A program made the translations under genes and the position numbers. Below, piece after piece: positions 1 through 8,430 of a stretch of DNA of 46,100 nt; within the stretch, counting starts at the first letter, position 1, and every line of letters begins with the position of its first letter. The stretch is from assembly GCA_938028705.1 (NCBI GenBank), contig CALIZI010000132.1, forward strand, positions 1-46,100, written 5' to 3'. The notes under the pieces were generated by a model. The model made no database searches. It was not told the DNA's origin and saw only the letters and a program-made list of their open reading frames with translations. The DNA is from an uncultured Saprospiraceae bacterium (GTDB lineage Bacteria > Bacteroidota > Bacteroidia > Chitinophagales > Saprospiraceae).

Positions 1-141
1 CGAATGGATGCAGAGAACACAAAGTATTTCTAAGTAATTAATAATGAATTTCTTACACAAACTTAGTTTTCTTATTTCGTTAATTCGACATTCGTGTTCT
101 TAGTGCGCTTAGTGGTTAAGATATTTTTGTCCAACTACTTA
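1..141. repeat. Family C intergenic inverted repeat, copy 1 (cut by window edge)
   Basis: Shares the words GAACACAAAG, TTAATTCGACATTCGTGTTC and CTTAGTGGTTA with copies near 11819 and 18461. It ends with the same GTCCAACTACTTA tail as the 11.9-kb copy. Only the right arm and part of the left arm are visible. No coding potential is seen; a role as hairpin or terminator DNA is inference. Confidence 0.6.
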
Positions 142-188
142 TAACAATAAAACCATATAACAATAAAACCATAAAGCAATACAAACAC

Positions 189-264
189 CGTCCATTGGTC
201 TAGTCTGGTCTAGGATAGCGCACTGTCTATGCGAAGGACACCGGTTCGAATCCGGTATGGACGG
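189..264 (+). tRNA. tRNA-Asp(GUC)-like gene, atypical
   Basis: A 76-nt cloverleaf can be drawn by hand. The acceptor stem is CGTCCAT/ATGGACG (189-195 with 257-263) with discriminator G264. The D stem is GTCT/GGAT with one G-U pair. The anticodon stem is CGCA/TGCG with a mismatched first pair (G218/A234). The anticodon loop reads CTGTCTA (GUC at 225-227), and the T arm is ACCGG-TTCGAAT-CCGGT. CCA is not encoded. Oddities are C1-G72, U37 instead of a purine, and a D-arm unlike the usual bacterial tRNA-Asp (it reminds me of archaeal ones, from memory). The T arm and acceptor stem are perfect, so it is either a divergent functional tRNA or a recently decayed or acquired one. Confidence 0.6.
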
Positions 265-270
265 CTTAAA

Positions 271-354
271 GAAAATTCCAAAAAACAAATTCCAAATTCC
301 AAAAACATAATGCGAATACATATTGGAATTTGGTGCTTGGGATTTGGAATTTTC
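271..354. repeat. ATTCCAA-family inverted repeat, copy 1
   Basis: Imperfect palindrome with left-arm words ATTCCAA and right-arm words TTGGAATTTGG. It sits directly downstream of the tRNA-like gene, where it could act as a 3' hairpin. The same family recurs at 3191-3309 and 42661-42720, with a half copy at 40652-40670. Confidence 0.7.
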
Positions 355-360
355 AAAAAT

Positions 361-386
361 GGGGATGTAGTTTAATTGGTAGGGTG
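361..386 (+). pseudogene. 5'-half tRNA remnant
   Basis: GGGGATGTAGTTTAATTGGT followed by AGGGTG has the form of a tRNA acceptor strand, T8-A9 and a complete D arm, like bacterial Gly or Trp tRNAs. After 386 the sequence turns into AT-rich DNA with no anticodon or T arm, so this is at most a truncated tRNA. The resemblance is short, hence modest confidence. Confidence 0.35.
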
Positions 387-546
387 TTTAAAATATATAC
401 TGTATTAGGTTTAAAATTATACTTTTTATTTCAAAAAATATTTCATTGTTATATTGCTATATTTTTGATAAACAGGTATTTATGATTTAATTTTGGCTAT
501 ATACAACAATAAAACAATGTAACAATCTAACCATAAAGCAGTATAT

Positions 547-1040
547 GATGTCGGTAGTTTGGGCAATAATCTTGTTGGCACTATATCCCTACCACGTTGG
601 GAGATTTAAGTGAATTGGTTATACTGTCTTTAGGTTACAATGAGTTAAGCGGTACCATTCCTGTCGAATTGGGCAAATTGACCAATATATGTTTATTTTA
701 TTTAAATGACAACCAACTAATAGGTAGTATTCCGGACGAATTGGGCAATTTGAGTTCAGTCAAATATTTCGCGCTATCAGGCAGTCAATTGGAGGGTGAA
801 ATTCCTTTGTCTCTCGGAAATATGTCTTTATTAAAATACTTGTATTTGAATGATAATCAATTTACCGGACGTGTTCCTCATTGGATAGGTGACTTAAACC
901 TGACCCGTTTGTACCTTGAAAATAATCCGTTGAATTGTTATGTTTTGAACGTGTTAAAATGTTGTAACAAGTCTTCGGACAATATGGGGCCCGGTGACTG
1001 CAATAATGACGGAGTCGTCAGTCCTAAATATCTTACATAG
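547..1040 (+). pseudogene. Leucine-rich-repeat protein fragment, frameshifted
   Basis: The main open frame (597-1040, TTG start) encodes 147 residues with about four plant-type LRR units of the form LxLxxNxLxGxIPxxLGxL. A cysteine-rich end and a CNNDGVV motif follow, resembling the start of a dockerin/EF-hand-like linker. Upstream, the frame beginning at 547 continues the LRR pattern (GSLGNNLVGTISLP) but is offset by one base and ends at a TAA just after 600, so the reading frame breaks near 592-597. There is no signal peptide, and no C-terminal sorting domain follows the stop at 1040. Relatives in Bacteroidota are normally large secreted proteins, so this is probably a leftover piece of one. 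A sequencing indel could explain the frameshift but not the missing ends. Confidence 0.6.
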
Positions 1041-1180
1041 GCTAATTGTAACGGATTGCAGGGGTTGAAAATATATGTAATTATTTGAATTTAAATATTT
1101 TATAAAGGTGAAAATAACTAAATTGATATTTATGTCCGTTTTTTTAATTTAACATTGTCAAGATACATCTTACCGAAAAA

Positions 1181-1216
1181 GAAAAACCGCCTTACACAAA
1201 GTGCAAGACGGTTTGA
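1181..1216 (-). terminator. Probable terminator of the OmpA-like gene
   Basis: The stem AAACCG/CGGTTT with inner CTT/AAG and CAC/GTG pairs surrounds an AAA loop. On the minus strand it is followed by a T-rich run (GGTTTTTCTTTTTC). It lies about 70 bp past the stop of the minus-strand gene at 1286. A second short hairpin (GACACTTTCAAAGTGTC, 1250-1266) lies between. Confidence 0.5.
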
Positions 1217-1285
1217 TATTTTTAAAAATAGTAAGAAAGAGAGAGGTCAGACACTTTCAAAGTGTCAGACATCTATAGAGTGTCT

Positions 1286-2869
1286 CTATCTCCTAATATA
1301 AATTTTAAACTCTACCCGACGATTTTTCTCTCTGCCTCTAGAGCGGGTATTATCAGCAATGGGTTGATTTTCACCAAGTCCGATATAGGTCATGCGATAC
1401 TGATCCACACCTTTTTTGATTAGGTAATCGTAACAAGCCTTCGCGCGGTCTTCAGAAAGTTGTTGGTTTCTGGCATCGTCGCCTTGGCTGTCGGTATGTC
1501 CTTCTATATTCATGCCGTATTCAGGGTAGCGAAGCATGATGTCAGCAATTTTTTCGAGTACACCATAAGAGGAGACTTTGAGTGAGCTACTGCCTGTTTC
1601 AAATTTGACATCGCGCATGGCAAAGTCAAGCACTTCGCGGACTTCGCTGCTGATAACGCCGGTACTTGAAGGCGTAGTGACTATGGTAGTTCCTATGGGG
1701 CGTGTGGGTACGCCTGTGGAAATGACAGGCTGCGTAGAGATGATAACGGTGCCGTCTGTCATGTTTTCGGGGCAACCGTTTTTCTCCGGCACTCCTGCGG
1801 TAGTCGGGCATTTGTCCTCTGCATCGGTGATGCCGTCTTTGTCAGTGTCAGGACAGCCTTTGAGGTCTTTTGAACCAATGACGAGCGGGCAATTGTCCTC
1901 TATGTCAGGTGTGCCGTCACCGTCATTATCCGGGCAACCGTCGAAGCGAGTCAAGCCGCGCTCTTTCGGGCATTTATCGTCTTTGTCGATGATACCGTCG
2001 CGGTCAGTGTCTTTTTTGACTGCGGGGCAACCGTTGTTGGCAGCTACACCTTGCTGCTCAGGGCAGTCATCGTCTTTGTCTGCTACACCGTCTTGGTCGG
2101 TATCAGGACAGCCTTTGAGCTTTACAGGTCCTCTGTCATTCGGACACTCATCGTTGGCATCTTGTACATCGTCACCGTCACTGTCGGGACAACCGTTGAA
2201 TTGGGCAGTACCTGCTTGTTCGGGGCAGTCGTCGGCAAGGTCGTTGATACCGTCTTTGTCCGTGTCTATTTCGATTTCGCTTACAGGCTTTTCAATGCCG
2301 TCACCACCACCGAAGAAGAAAGATAATCCGGCAGTGTATCGTAGATTTTCGTAATCTTTAATAGCTGCAAACCTGTATTCAGCTTGGGTTTGAAGGCGGA
2401 TGTTTTTGGCAAGTTTGAAATTGATGCCCAAACCTACGGGGATTTGTACGTCAATATTGTCGTCGGGCAAATCACTGAGGTAATTTGCGCCAACACCTGC
2501 AAAAAGGTAAGGCGCGAAAAAGGCTTCTTCCTTGAGCAAATAACCGTTGTTGAGTTTATATACAAGGTTGAGGTCTGCGCTTCCGAACATGCTGCTCAAA
2601 CTGGTTGTATCAGATTGTGGGTAGTCCACATCGCCTATGCGAAGCGGGAAACCAAGATTGAAGGAAGTGTTGAGGAAACGCTCATATTTAATTTCTCCAC
2701 CAAAGGTAAAACGCTCGGCATCAAATTCTTCAGTGATTGGAAGCGCATAATCATTTGCCAAAAACTTGAAGGTAATGGCATTCCTGTTGGTGGATATCTG
2801 GGCATTAGCTGTGTAGCTAATCATGGTTGCTGTAAGCAGTAAGGCAAGTATAGTAACCGTTTTTCTCAT
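1286..2869 (-). CDS. OmpA/OprF-family outer membrane protein with thrombospondin type-3 repeats
   Basis: 527 residues, probably linking outer membrane to peptidoglycan. Residues 1-23 form a signal peptide ending in ANAQ. About 25-185 is a predicted small beta-barrel. About 200-368 holds six Ca-binding thrombospondin type-3 repeats of the form DxDxDGxxDxxDxCP. About 415-524 is an OmpA C-terminal domain with the NIEGHTDSQGDD and LSEDRAKACYDYL motifs that bind diaminopimelate. The architecture is common in Bacteroidota. It is transcribed toward the window start, downstream of nusB but separated by about 440 bp of repeat-rich DNA, so probably has its own promoter. The repeats create a long Ser/Pro-rich shadow frame on the other strand that is not a gene. 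Confidence 0.95.
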   Translation of the reverse strand: MRKTVTILALLLTATMISYTANAQISTNRNAITFKFLANDYALPITEEFDAERFTFGGEIKYERFLNTSFNLGFPLRIGDVDYPQSDTTSLSSMFGSADLNLVYKLNNGYLLKEEAFFAPYLFAGVGANYLSDLPDDNIDVQIPVGLGINFKLAKNIRLQTQAEYRFAAIKDYENLRYTAGLSFFFGGGDGIEKPVSEIEIDTDKDGINDLADDCPEQAGTAQFNGCPDSDGDDVQDANDECPNDRGPVKLKGCPDTDQDGVADKDDDCPEQQGVAANNGCPAVKKDTDRDGIIDKDDKCPKERGLTRFDGCPDNDGDGTPDIEDNCPLVIGSKDLKGCPDTDKDGITDAEDKCPTTAGVPEKNGCPENMTDGTVIISTQPVISTGVPTRPIGTTIVTTPSSTGVISSEVREVLDFAMRDVKFETGSSSLKVSSYGVLEKIADIMLRYPEYGMNIEGHTDSQGDDARNQQLSEDRAKACYDYLIKKGVDQYRMTYIGLGENQPIADNTRSRGREKNRRVEFKIYIRR

Positions 2870-2885
2870 TTAACTGCGATTTTTT

Positions 2886-3066
2886 GAAATGTAAAATGTA
2901 AAATAATAAATATAAAAGTAGCTGAACTCAGATTTTTAATATGGTTCACAATAAGTCGATATTAGCGATTTTTTTTATTTTTAATAATCTGGAAATTAAT
3001 AAAGTACAAAAATATTCGCCTTATTTCGCATGATACAACTTTTACATTTTACATTTTATATTTATT
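2886..3066. repeat. Family B (ATGTAAAATGTAAAATAATA) inverted repeat, copy 1
   Basis: The left arm has ATGTAAAATGTAAAATAATA words and the right arm ACAACTTTTACATTTTACAT words. It lies 17 bp upstream of the ompA-like start, in its 5' leader or promoter region. Related copies are at 8430, 9910, 19875 and 45899. Confidence 0.65.
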
Positions 3067-3190
3067 TAAATTTGATAAGAAATTTTTTTTTGATAAAAAT
3101 ATTAACTGATTATTGCAAAGTAACAAAGTAACTTTGATTTATTTTGCGACAAAAATATGGAAAAGTTTTTTGAATAAAGGCTTAAATTGA

Positions 3191-3309
3191 ATCCAAATTC
3201 CAAATTCCAAGCACCAAATTCCAATATGTATTTGTGTTATATTTTAGGAATTTGTTGTTTGGAATTTGGAATTTGTTGTTTGGTGCTTGTTTTTTGAAAT
3301 TTGGAATTT
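3191..3309. repeat. ATTCCAA-family inverted repeat, copy 2
   Basis: Multiple ATTCCAA and GCACCAAATTCC words in the left arm, with GGAATTTGTTGTTTGG and TTGGTGCTTG words in the right arm. The right end runs into the nusB stop codon (TAAATTCC on the minus strand). Likely the 3' hairpin of nusB. Confidence 0.7.
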
Positions 3310-4240
3310 AATCCAACAGTCCACGTCCTGTTTTCTTAATTTTTCCTTCCAGTTTAAGTTTTTTCATTAATTTGTCGAGTATGCCATTGATAAATTCTTT
3401 ACTTTTCGGAGTGCTGTATATTTTTGAAATATCGACATATTCGTTGATGGTCACTTTGGTTGGTATCGTCTCAAACTCCATGAGTTCGCAGAGTGCCATT
3501 TTTAATAAAATCATATCAATGGTGGCTACGCGGTCCGATTCCCAATTTTGAAGCATGGGGTCAATGATAGCAAGTAGTTCTTGGTCTTTAGCCATCACTT
3601 TGTGGAGTAATTCTTCGCCATACTCTTTGACGGTCTCGGATTCGGGAAGATGTTGCGTATAAAATTCTTCTTCTCCGTTGACCCGCTTGATGGTTTTTTT
3701 CATCGCGCCCACTACGAGTGATTTGTCGTCTTGCCAAGATGAAAAATAGTCTTCAAGCCGCTCTTCAAAATCCTCATTTTTGACCATAAATTTGTACATG
3801 TCGAGCAGTAAATCCCGATGACCTTGCAAATCGACGGTACGTGTTTGGTACGATTTGAAGCCGTCTGTTTTCGTAAACTCTTTGTAGAGTTTGCGTGTCA
3901 GGTCACTATCCAACATCTTGTCCAACTTATCCTTTCTGATTATTCTATTATAAGAATCACTATCTGCAATCGTTTGAATAACAGGATTTTGGTAGAGTTT
4001 GGTAGAGAAGTTTTTATCTTCCTCGGTAGGCAGGTGTTTGGATGCGCGTATTTTCGCATCTTCCAATACGTATTCGGCTACCTTATAAAATTGTAATACA
4101 TTGAGTAGATAAATTTTATAGGAAGTAGCCACCGATTCATCGTATTGTTTCATGGAGAGACGTGCTGTGATGGTCTCATCCCGATTCATCGTGTATAACA
4201 CTTGCATCACTTTGATGCGGACGTTTCTTCTGCTTATCAT
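3308..4240 (-). CDS. nusB: Transcription antitermination factor NusB (long form)
   Basis: 310 residues. NusB with S10/NusE binds boxA RNA and supports antitermination on rRNA operons. The start MISRRNVRIKVMQVLYTMNRDE is the family's N-terminal motif (RRxxRxxxxQxLY). The C-terminal part (about 200-300: SDRVATIDMILLKMALCEL, TIPTKVTINEYVDISK) is the conserved NusB core. Enteric NusB has about 140 residues. Bacteroidota versions carry the extra helical middle section seen here, so the length is normal. The ATG start fits the motif. Its stop codon overlaps an ATTCCAA-family palindrome. Confidence 0.95.
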   Translation of the reverse strand: MISRRNVRIKVMQVLYTMNRDETITARLSMKQYDESVATSYKIYLLNVLQFYKVAEYVLEDAKIRASKHLPTEEDKNFSTKLYQNPVIQTIADSDSYNRIIRKDKLDKMLDSDLTRKLYKEFTKTDGFKSYQTRTVDLQGHRDLLLDMYKFMVKNEDFEERLEDYFSSWQDDKSLVVGAMKKTIKRVNGEEEFYTQHLPESETVKEYGEELLHKVMAKDQELLAIIDPMLQNWESDRVATIDMILLKMALCELMEFETIPTKVTINEYVDISKIYSTPKSKEFINGILDKLMKKLKLEGKIKKTGRGLLD

Positions 4241-4391
4241 TTCTTTTTAAAAATCAGCAAAAAGATGGTTTAATGTACCTCTTAAATCATGATATTAAGT
4301 ATATCAATTGACTTATGGGTTTTGGATTACAGGACAAAGAAAACATAATTTTTTCTTTCTTGCTAAACTTTGACGAGTTTTTTATCGTTTA

Positions 4392-4465
4392 TTTCGTGAT
4401 TCGTTGATTATAGTTAAGAGTTGGCGAGTTGCAAGTATTGAGTTGAGGAATCAACGAATCACGAA
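4392..4465. repeat. Locus-specific inverted repeat upstream of ABC exporter gene
   Basis: Arms TTTCGTGATTCGTTGATT (4392-4409) and AATCAACGAATCACGAA (4449-4465) around AGTTG-type words. It sits between the divergent nusB and ABC genes and ends 12 bp before the ABC start. A fragment of the same words recurs at about 30305-30325. Confidence 0.65.
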
Positions 4466-4476
4466 TCACATACATA

Positions 4477-6273
4477 ATGAAATATCTTTTTTACTTAAAT
4501 AAATATTTTGTCAAATATAGATGGCACCTCCTCATAGGAACTGTTTTTGTCTTTTGTCAAAATTATTTTAGGATTTTGCAGCCGCGTATGGTGCGTCATG
4601 CGCTCGACCTTGTGGTAGAGAATATCGGTTTGTATCGCATGTATGAAGGCTTCGATTCACAGGCTGAATTATATGCTTCGCTGGCGGGTATTTTATTATT
4701 TTTTGGACTAGTGGTGTTGATATTGGCTTTAATTATGGGCGTGTTTATGTATTTTATGCGGCAGACGATTATCGTGATGTCGCGCTTGATTGAATACGAC
4801 CTCCGCAACGAAATATTTACACATTACGAAAAACTGGATTTAGCTTTTTATAAAAAAAATAATACCGGCGACCTCATGGCACGCATCACCGAAGATGTGA
4901 GCAAGGTACGAATGTATCTTGGTCCGGCAATTATGTATGGTATCAATCTGGTGGGCTTGTTTGCAATGGTCATCTATGCCATGTTGAGCGTAAGCCCCGA
5001 ATTGACTTTTTATGCCCTTCTGCCGCTTCCCTTTCTTTCTATATCCATTTATTACGTTAGTAATATTATTAATAAAAAAAGTACCGCGATACAACAGCAA
5101 CTTTCGGTGCTGAACAGTGCTTCGCAGGAGGTCTATTCCGGTATCAGAGTCATCAAATCTTATGTGCAGGAAATGCCTATGGCGCGATTTTTTATGAGTG
5201 AAAGTGACCGCTACAAAGATAAAACGATGGAATTGGCGCGAGTGCAGGCTTTATTTCATCCGCTAATGTTGTTGTTGATTGGTATGAGTACGATTGTGAC
5301 AGTTTATATCGGTGGTTTGCAGGTCATCAAGGGAAATATTACACCGGGAAATATTGCAGAATTTGTTATTTATGTTAGTATGTTGACTTGGCCCGTCACT
5401 GCCATAGGTTGGGTAGCTTCGATAGTGCAGCAGGCTGCTGCTTCTCAGAAACGTATAAATGAGTTTTTGGAGACCAAACCCGACATCGAAAATGCGGAAA
5501 ATGCCCTTTCAGTAGAAAAAATTTCAGGAAAAATTGTTTTTGATAATGTAAGATTTATCTATCCTGATACAGGTATTGAAGCACTCAAAAATGTCTCCTT
5601 CGACTTGCAGCCCGGAGAGCGAATGGCAATCATCGGACGTACCGGAACGGGCAAAACCACTATTGCCGATTTGCTTTTACGCATGTACAACATTACGGAA
5701 GGTGAGATTCTTATTGATAATAAAAATATACAACAATATGACCTGTCATCGCTTCGCAAAAAGATAGGTTATGTGCCCCAAGACAGCTTTCTGTTTTCGG
5801 ATACGGTAGCTGCCAATATTGCCTTTGGCGCAGATGATGCAGACTTGGATAAGGTCAAGGAGTTTTCTAAGTATTCGGCTGTATATCAGGAGATTATGGG
5901 CTTGAGTAAAGGCTTCGATACGGTGGTCGGAGAGCGAGGAGTGATGCTTTCGGGCGGGCAAAAACAGCGGATTTCGATAGCCCGCGCACTGATTAAAGAA
6001 CCCGAAATTATTATCCTTGACGATTGCCTTTCGGCGGTAGATGCTGCTACAGAACAAACAATCTTGGGCTACCTAAACGGAGCATTGGCAGATAAAACTA
6101 CGATTATTATTACACATAGAATTTACTCGTCATTGCAGTTCGATAAAATTATTGTATTGGAAGATGGACGCATTAGTGAAGCCGGAACACATGAAGAACT
6201 TTTAGCAAGTAAAGGTTTTTATTTTGAAATGTTGGAAAAACAAAAGTCAGAAACAGAAGAAATTAAAGCCTGA
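4477..6273 (+). CDS. ABC exporter half-transporter (MdlA/YheI-like)
   Basis: 598 residues: six-helix exporter transmembrane domain (about 15-325) followed by an ATPase domain (about 350-590). Visible motifs are Walker A GRTGTGKTT (387-395), Q-loop VPQD (433-436), signature LSGGQ (491-495), Walker B IIILDD (511-516) and H-loop THR (546-548). The residue after Walker B is Asp516, not the catalytic Glu. ILDDCLSAVD is typical of the degenerate half of heterodimeric exporters such as MdlA, YheI or LmrC. No partner half lies next to it, so it either homodimerises with weak hydrolysis or pairs with a distant subunit. The substrate cannot be read from sequence. A DUF3276/PUR gene follows after about 175 bp. 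Confidence 0.9.
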   Translation: MKYLFYLNKYFVKYRWHLLIGTVFVFCQNYFRILQPRMVRHALDLVVENIGLYRMYEGFDSQAELYASLAGILLFFGLVVLILALIMGVFMYFMRQTIIVMSRLIEYDLRNEIFTHYEKLDLAFYKKNNTGDLMARITEDVSKVRMYLGPAIMYGINLVGLFAMVIYAMLSVSPELTFYALLPLPFLSISIYYVSNIINKKSTAIQQQLSVLNSASQEVYSGIRVIKSYVQEMPMARFFMSESDRYKDKTMELARVQALFHPLMLLLIGMSTIVTVYIGGLQVIKGNITPGNIAEFVIYVSMLTWPVTAIGWVASIVQQAAASQKRINEFLETKPDIENAENALSVEKISGKIVFDNVRFIYPDTGIEALKNVSFDLQPGERMAIIGRTGTGKTTIADLLLRMYNITEGEILIDNKNIQQYDLSSLRKKIGYVPQDSFLFSDTVAANIAFGADDADLDKVKEFSKYSAVYQEIMGLSKGFDTVVGERGVMLSGGQKQRISIARALIKEPEIIILDDCLSAVDAATEQTILGYLNGALADKTTIIITHRIYSSLQFDKIIVLEDGRISEAGTHEELLASKGFYFEMLEKQKSETEEIKA

Positions 6274-6300
6274 TTCTTTTTTATTTTGTGACCAAATTAT

Positions 6301-6308
6301 TACTTTTG
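6301..6308 (+). promoter_or_regulatory. Possible Bacteroidota -7 box for PUR-family gene
   Basis: TACTTTTG fits the TAnnTTTG consensus and lies in the gap before the PUR gene. A TTTG upstream is at shorter than usual spacing, so this is tentative. Confidence 0.35.
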
Positions 6309-6448
6309 TACAACTCACGCATCATAAAAAATGTAATTCACGCCCATTGCCAATAGAAAATTTAGCATTTTAACTAAATGAAAATTCTTTATTTCATTTG
6401 ATGTATTGGGCTTTTATCGTGCTTCACGTAACCAAAAACCAAAGTATA

Positions 6449-6949
6449 GTGGACGACAGACGTAAATTTGAAAGTGTTTTTTCCAAGAAAGTTCGTGCAG
6501 GAAAGCGAAGAACTTACTTCTTTGATGTACGCCAAACTCGTGGTGAAGATTATTATCTGACTATCACAGAAAGCACTCGCCGCTTCAATAGTGACGGGTA
6601 TGAAAGACACAAAATTTTCTTGTACAAAGAAGATTTCAACCGTTTTTTGACTGGTATGATTGAAACTATCGATCATATCAAAACAGAACTCATGCCCGAC
6701 TATGATTACGACGAATATACTCGCCGTCATGAAGAGTATGAAGCCAGACGTGCTGCGGGTGAGTTTGACAATCCAAGACCACCGGTGGATAAGGAAGCGA
6801 CCGAAGCAAAGGCAGAAGTCGAAGAAACTATTGCTGAAGTCAACGCACCGCAAGAAATGGACGTGCCGGAAGAGACAGACTTTCCCATTGATGATATCGC
6901 AAGTAGCGATGATTCAGAACCGTTGGACGAGGATGATATGAAGTGGTAA
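6449..6949 (+). CDS. PUR-family DNA/RNA-binding protein (DUF3276)
   Basis: Single PUR-alpha-like domain in about the first 80 residues (VFSKKVRAGKRRTYFFDVRQ, then DYYLTITES and HKIFLYKEDFNRFL), followed by a long acidic Glu/Asp/Pro-rich tail ending DEDDMKW. Bacterial PUR proteins bind nucleic acid; the cellular role in Bacteroidota is not settled. Start choice: the open frame extends to a TTG at 6398 and ATG at 6401, but the extra residues (MYWAFIVLHVTKNQSI) look unlike the family. A GTG at 6449 gives VDDRRKFESVFSKKV, close to usual family N-termini. If GTG is rejected, 6401 is the alternative. A strong hairpin terminator follows the stop. Confidence 0.85.
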   Translation: MDDRRKFESVFSKKVRAGKRRTYFFDVRQTRGEDYYLTITESTRRFNSDGYERHKIFLYKEDFNRFLTGMIETIDHIKTELMPDYDYDEYTRRHEEYEARRAAGEFDNPRPPVDKEATEAKAEVEETIAEVNAPQEMDVPEETDFPIDDIASSDDSEPLDEDDMKW

Positions 6950-6978
6950 TTGCCGCTTTTTTTCAAAAATATACTTAC

Positions 6979-7017
6979 AAACGGGATTCGTACTTATGTG
7001 CAAATCCCGTTTTTTTA
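6979..7017 (+). terminator. Rho-independent terminator after PUR-family gene
   Basis: Perfect stem AAACGGGATT (6979-6988) with AATCCCGTTT (7003-7012), 14-nt loop, then a T run. It sits 30 bp after the stop codon. Confidence 0.85.
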
Positions 7018-7125
7018 TTTATATATGACTTTAATGCTTGTAATTTTTTGAAAAATGCCATTGAGAAATTTGAAAATTAGGCATTCCTTTTTCAATCAAA
7101 AAATCTAATCTTGAACTTTATTTAT

Positions 7126-7133
7126 TACCTTTG
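7126..7133 (+). promoter_or_regulatory. Probable Bacteroidota -7 box for efp
   Basis: TACCTTTG, a good match to TAnnTTTG, lies about 70 bp upstream of the efp start, followed by GCACG. No clear -33 TTTG at standard distance is visible. Confidence 0.5.
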
Positions 7134-7201
7134 CACGTATTTTTTTATTAAAACAAAATAACATGTCCATCGTATAATGGACTATCAATTATTGACTAAA
7201 A

Positions 7202-7771
7202 ATGGCAAGTACAGCAGATATACGCAACGGATTGTGTTTTGAGTACAGCAATGACATTTACTCTGTCGTTGAGTTTCAACATGTTAAACCCGGTAAAGGA
7301 CCGGCTTTTGTGCGTACCAAAATGAAAAGTCTTACCAACGGAAAAGTCATTGACAATACTTTTCCTTCGGGTCACAAAATCAATGTCGTGCGTGTAGAAC
7401 GCCGCACCTATCAATACCTTTATAATGACGATACAGGCTTTCATTTTATGAACCAAGAAACCTTTGAGCAAATCAGCATAGAAGGTAAAATGATAGACAA
7501 TTCAGACCTGCTCAAAGAAGGCAGCAATGTAGAAATTCTGTTTCATGCCGAAAAAGAAATTCCACTCACCATAGATATGCCTCAATATATTACCCTCCAA
7601 ATCACCTACACCGAGCCGGGAGAACGCGGCAATACCTCATCCTCCAATGTCACCAAACCTGCCACCGTTGAGACAGGTGCAGAAGTCAGAGTACCTTTAT
7701 TTATCAATGAAGGTGATATTATTAAAATCGACACACGCACCAAAGCCTACATGGAAAGGGTTAAAAAGTAA
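7202..7771 (+). CDS. efp: Translation elongation factor P
   Basis: 189 residues, the normal length. EF-P relieves ribosome stalling at polyproline. The N-terminal KOW-like domain carries the tip loop KPGKGPAF, with Lys32 at the site that is modified in many bacteria. Two OB-type domains follow, with the C-terminal signature VPLFINEGDIIKIDTRTKAY. No lysyl-modification enzymes (EpmA/B) are in this window. It heads an efp-accB-accC cluster; the downstream BCCP has Pro-rich runs that could themselves need EF-P. Confidence 0.97.
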   Translation: MASTADIRNGLCFEYSNDIYSVVEFQHVKPGKGPAFVRTKMKSLTNGKVIDNTFPSGHKINVVRVERRTYQYLYNDDTGFHFMNQETFEQISIEGKMIDNSDLLKEGSNVEILFHAEKEIPLTIDMPQYITLQITYTEPGERGNTSSSNVTKPATVETGAEVRVPLFINEGDIIKIDTRTKAYMERVKK

Positions 7772-7780
7772 ACTCAAGTT

Positions 7781-7859
7781 GAGAGTGTAGAGTAGAGAGT
7801 AGAGATAACTCGGGTTTTCAAACTTCATTCTACTCTCCACTCTGCCACTCTTTACTCTC
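7781..7859. repeat. Locus-specific inverted repeat between efp and accB
   Basis: Left arm of GAGAGTGTAGAGTAGAGAGT words, right arm of CTACTCTCCACTCTGCCACT words. It fills nearly the whole efp-accB gap and ends 15 bp before the accB start. It could attenuate read-through from efp. Similar words recur at about 24567. Confidence 0.7.
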
Positions 7860-7873
7860 CACTACGATACACT

Positions 7874-8413
7874 ATGGACTTTAAATCAATCAAAGAGCTG
7901 GTCAAGCTCATACACGAGACCAACCTCACCGAATTTAAGATGGAGGACGGAAATTTCAAACTTTCCATTCGCACCGAAAAATTCGCTGAAACCAAAATCG
8001 CCGCAGCAGCCCAACAGCAGGCACAGGCACAACAAGCTGCTCCCCAAGTGCTGCCGGTACAAACCGTTGCAGCTGCTCCTCAACAAATAGTGGCTGCTCC
8101 ACCTGCCCAGCCTGCACCTCCGCCGCCACCCGCTGCCGAAGTTCCTGCCGCAGCTACCGACGACAGCAATTACATATACATCAAATCTCCCATAGTGGGT
8201 ACGTTCTACCGCTCATCTTCTCCTGACAAACCACCCTTCGTCAAAGTAGATGACAGTGTTGATGAAAAGACGGTGGTTTGTATTGTAGAAGCCATGAAAC
8301 TGTTTAACGAAATTGAAGCGGAAGTCAAAGGAAAAATTGTCAAGGTACTCGTCGAAGATGCCTCACCCGTAGAATACGACCAAGCCCTTTTCCTCGTCGA
8401 TCCAAATGGATAA
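7874..8413 (+). CDS. accB: Acetyl-CoA carboxylase biotin carboxyl carrier protein
   Basis: 179 residues. It carries the biotin that is carboxylated by AccC in the first step of fatty acid synthesis. The N-terminal helix region (1-45) is followed by an Ala/Pro/Gln-rich flexible linker (about 45-95) with a run of prolines. A C-terminal biotinyl domain (about 100-178) has [14 protein letters not shown] and the biotinylation motif [12 protein letters not shown], with Lys142 the predicted biotin site. It precedes accC. The other subunits accA and accD are not in this window. Confidence 0.97.
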   Translation: MDFKSIKELVKLIHETNLTEFKMEDGNFKLSIRTEKFAETKIAAAAQQQAQAQQAAPQVLPVQTVAAAPQQIVAAPPAQPAPPPPPAAEVPAAATDDSNYIYIKSPIVGTFYRSSSPDKPPFVKVDDSVDEKTVVCIVEAMKLFNEIEAEVKGKIVKVLVEDASPVEYDQALFLVDPNG

Positions 8414-8415
8414 AA

Positions 8416-8430
8416 TCACGCTTCGCGTGA
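8416..8430. repeat. Small hairpin after accB
   Basis: TCACGC-TTC-GCGTGA, a 6-bp stem with a 3-nt loop immediately after the accB stop. No T run follows, so it is more a stem-loop than a clear terminator. Confidence 0.5.

Noticed and set aside
139-321. 60-codon minus-strand frame
   Set aside because: Lies over the tRNA-like gene and an inverted repeat.
1578-2354. 258-codon plus-strand frame rich in Ser, Pro and SGQP motifs
   Set aside because: Antisense shadow of the DxDxDG thrombospondin repeats of the OmpA-like gene; periodicity follows that gene.
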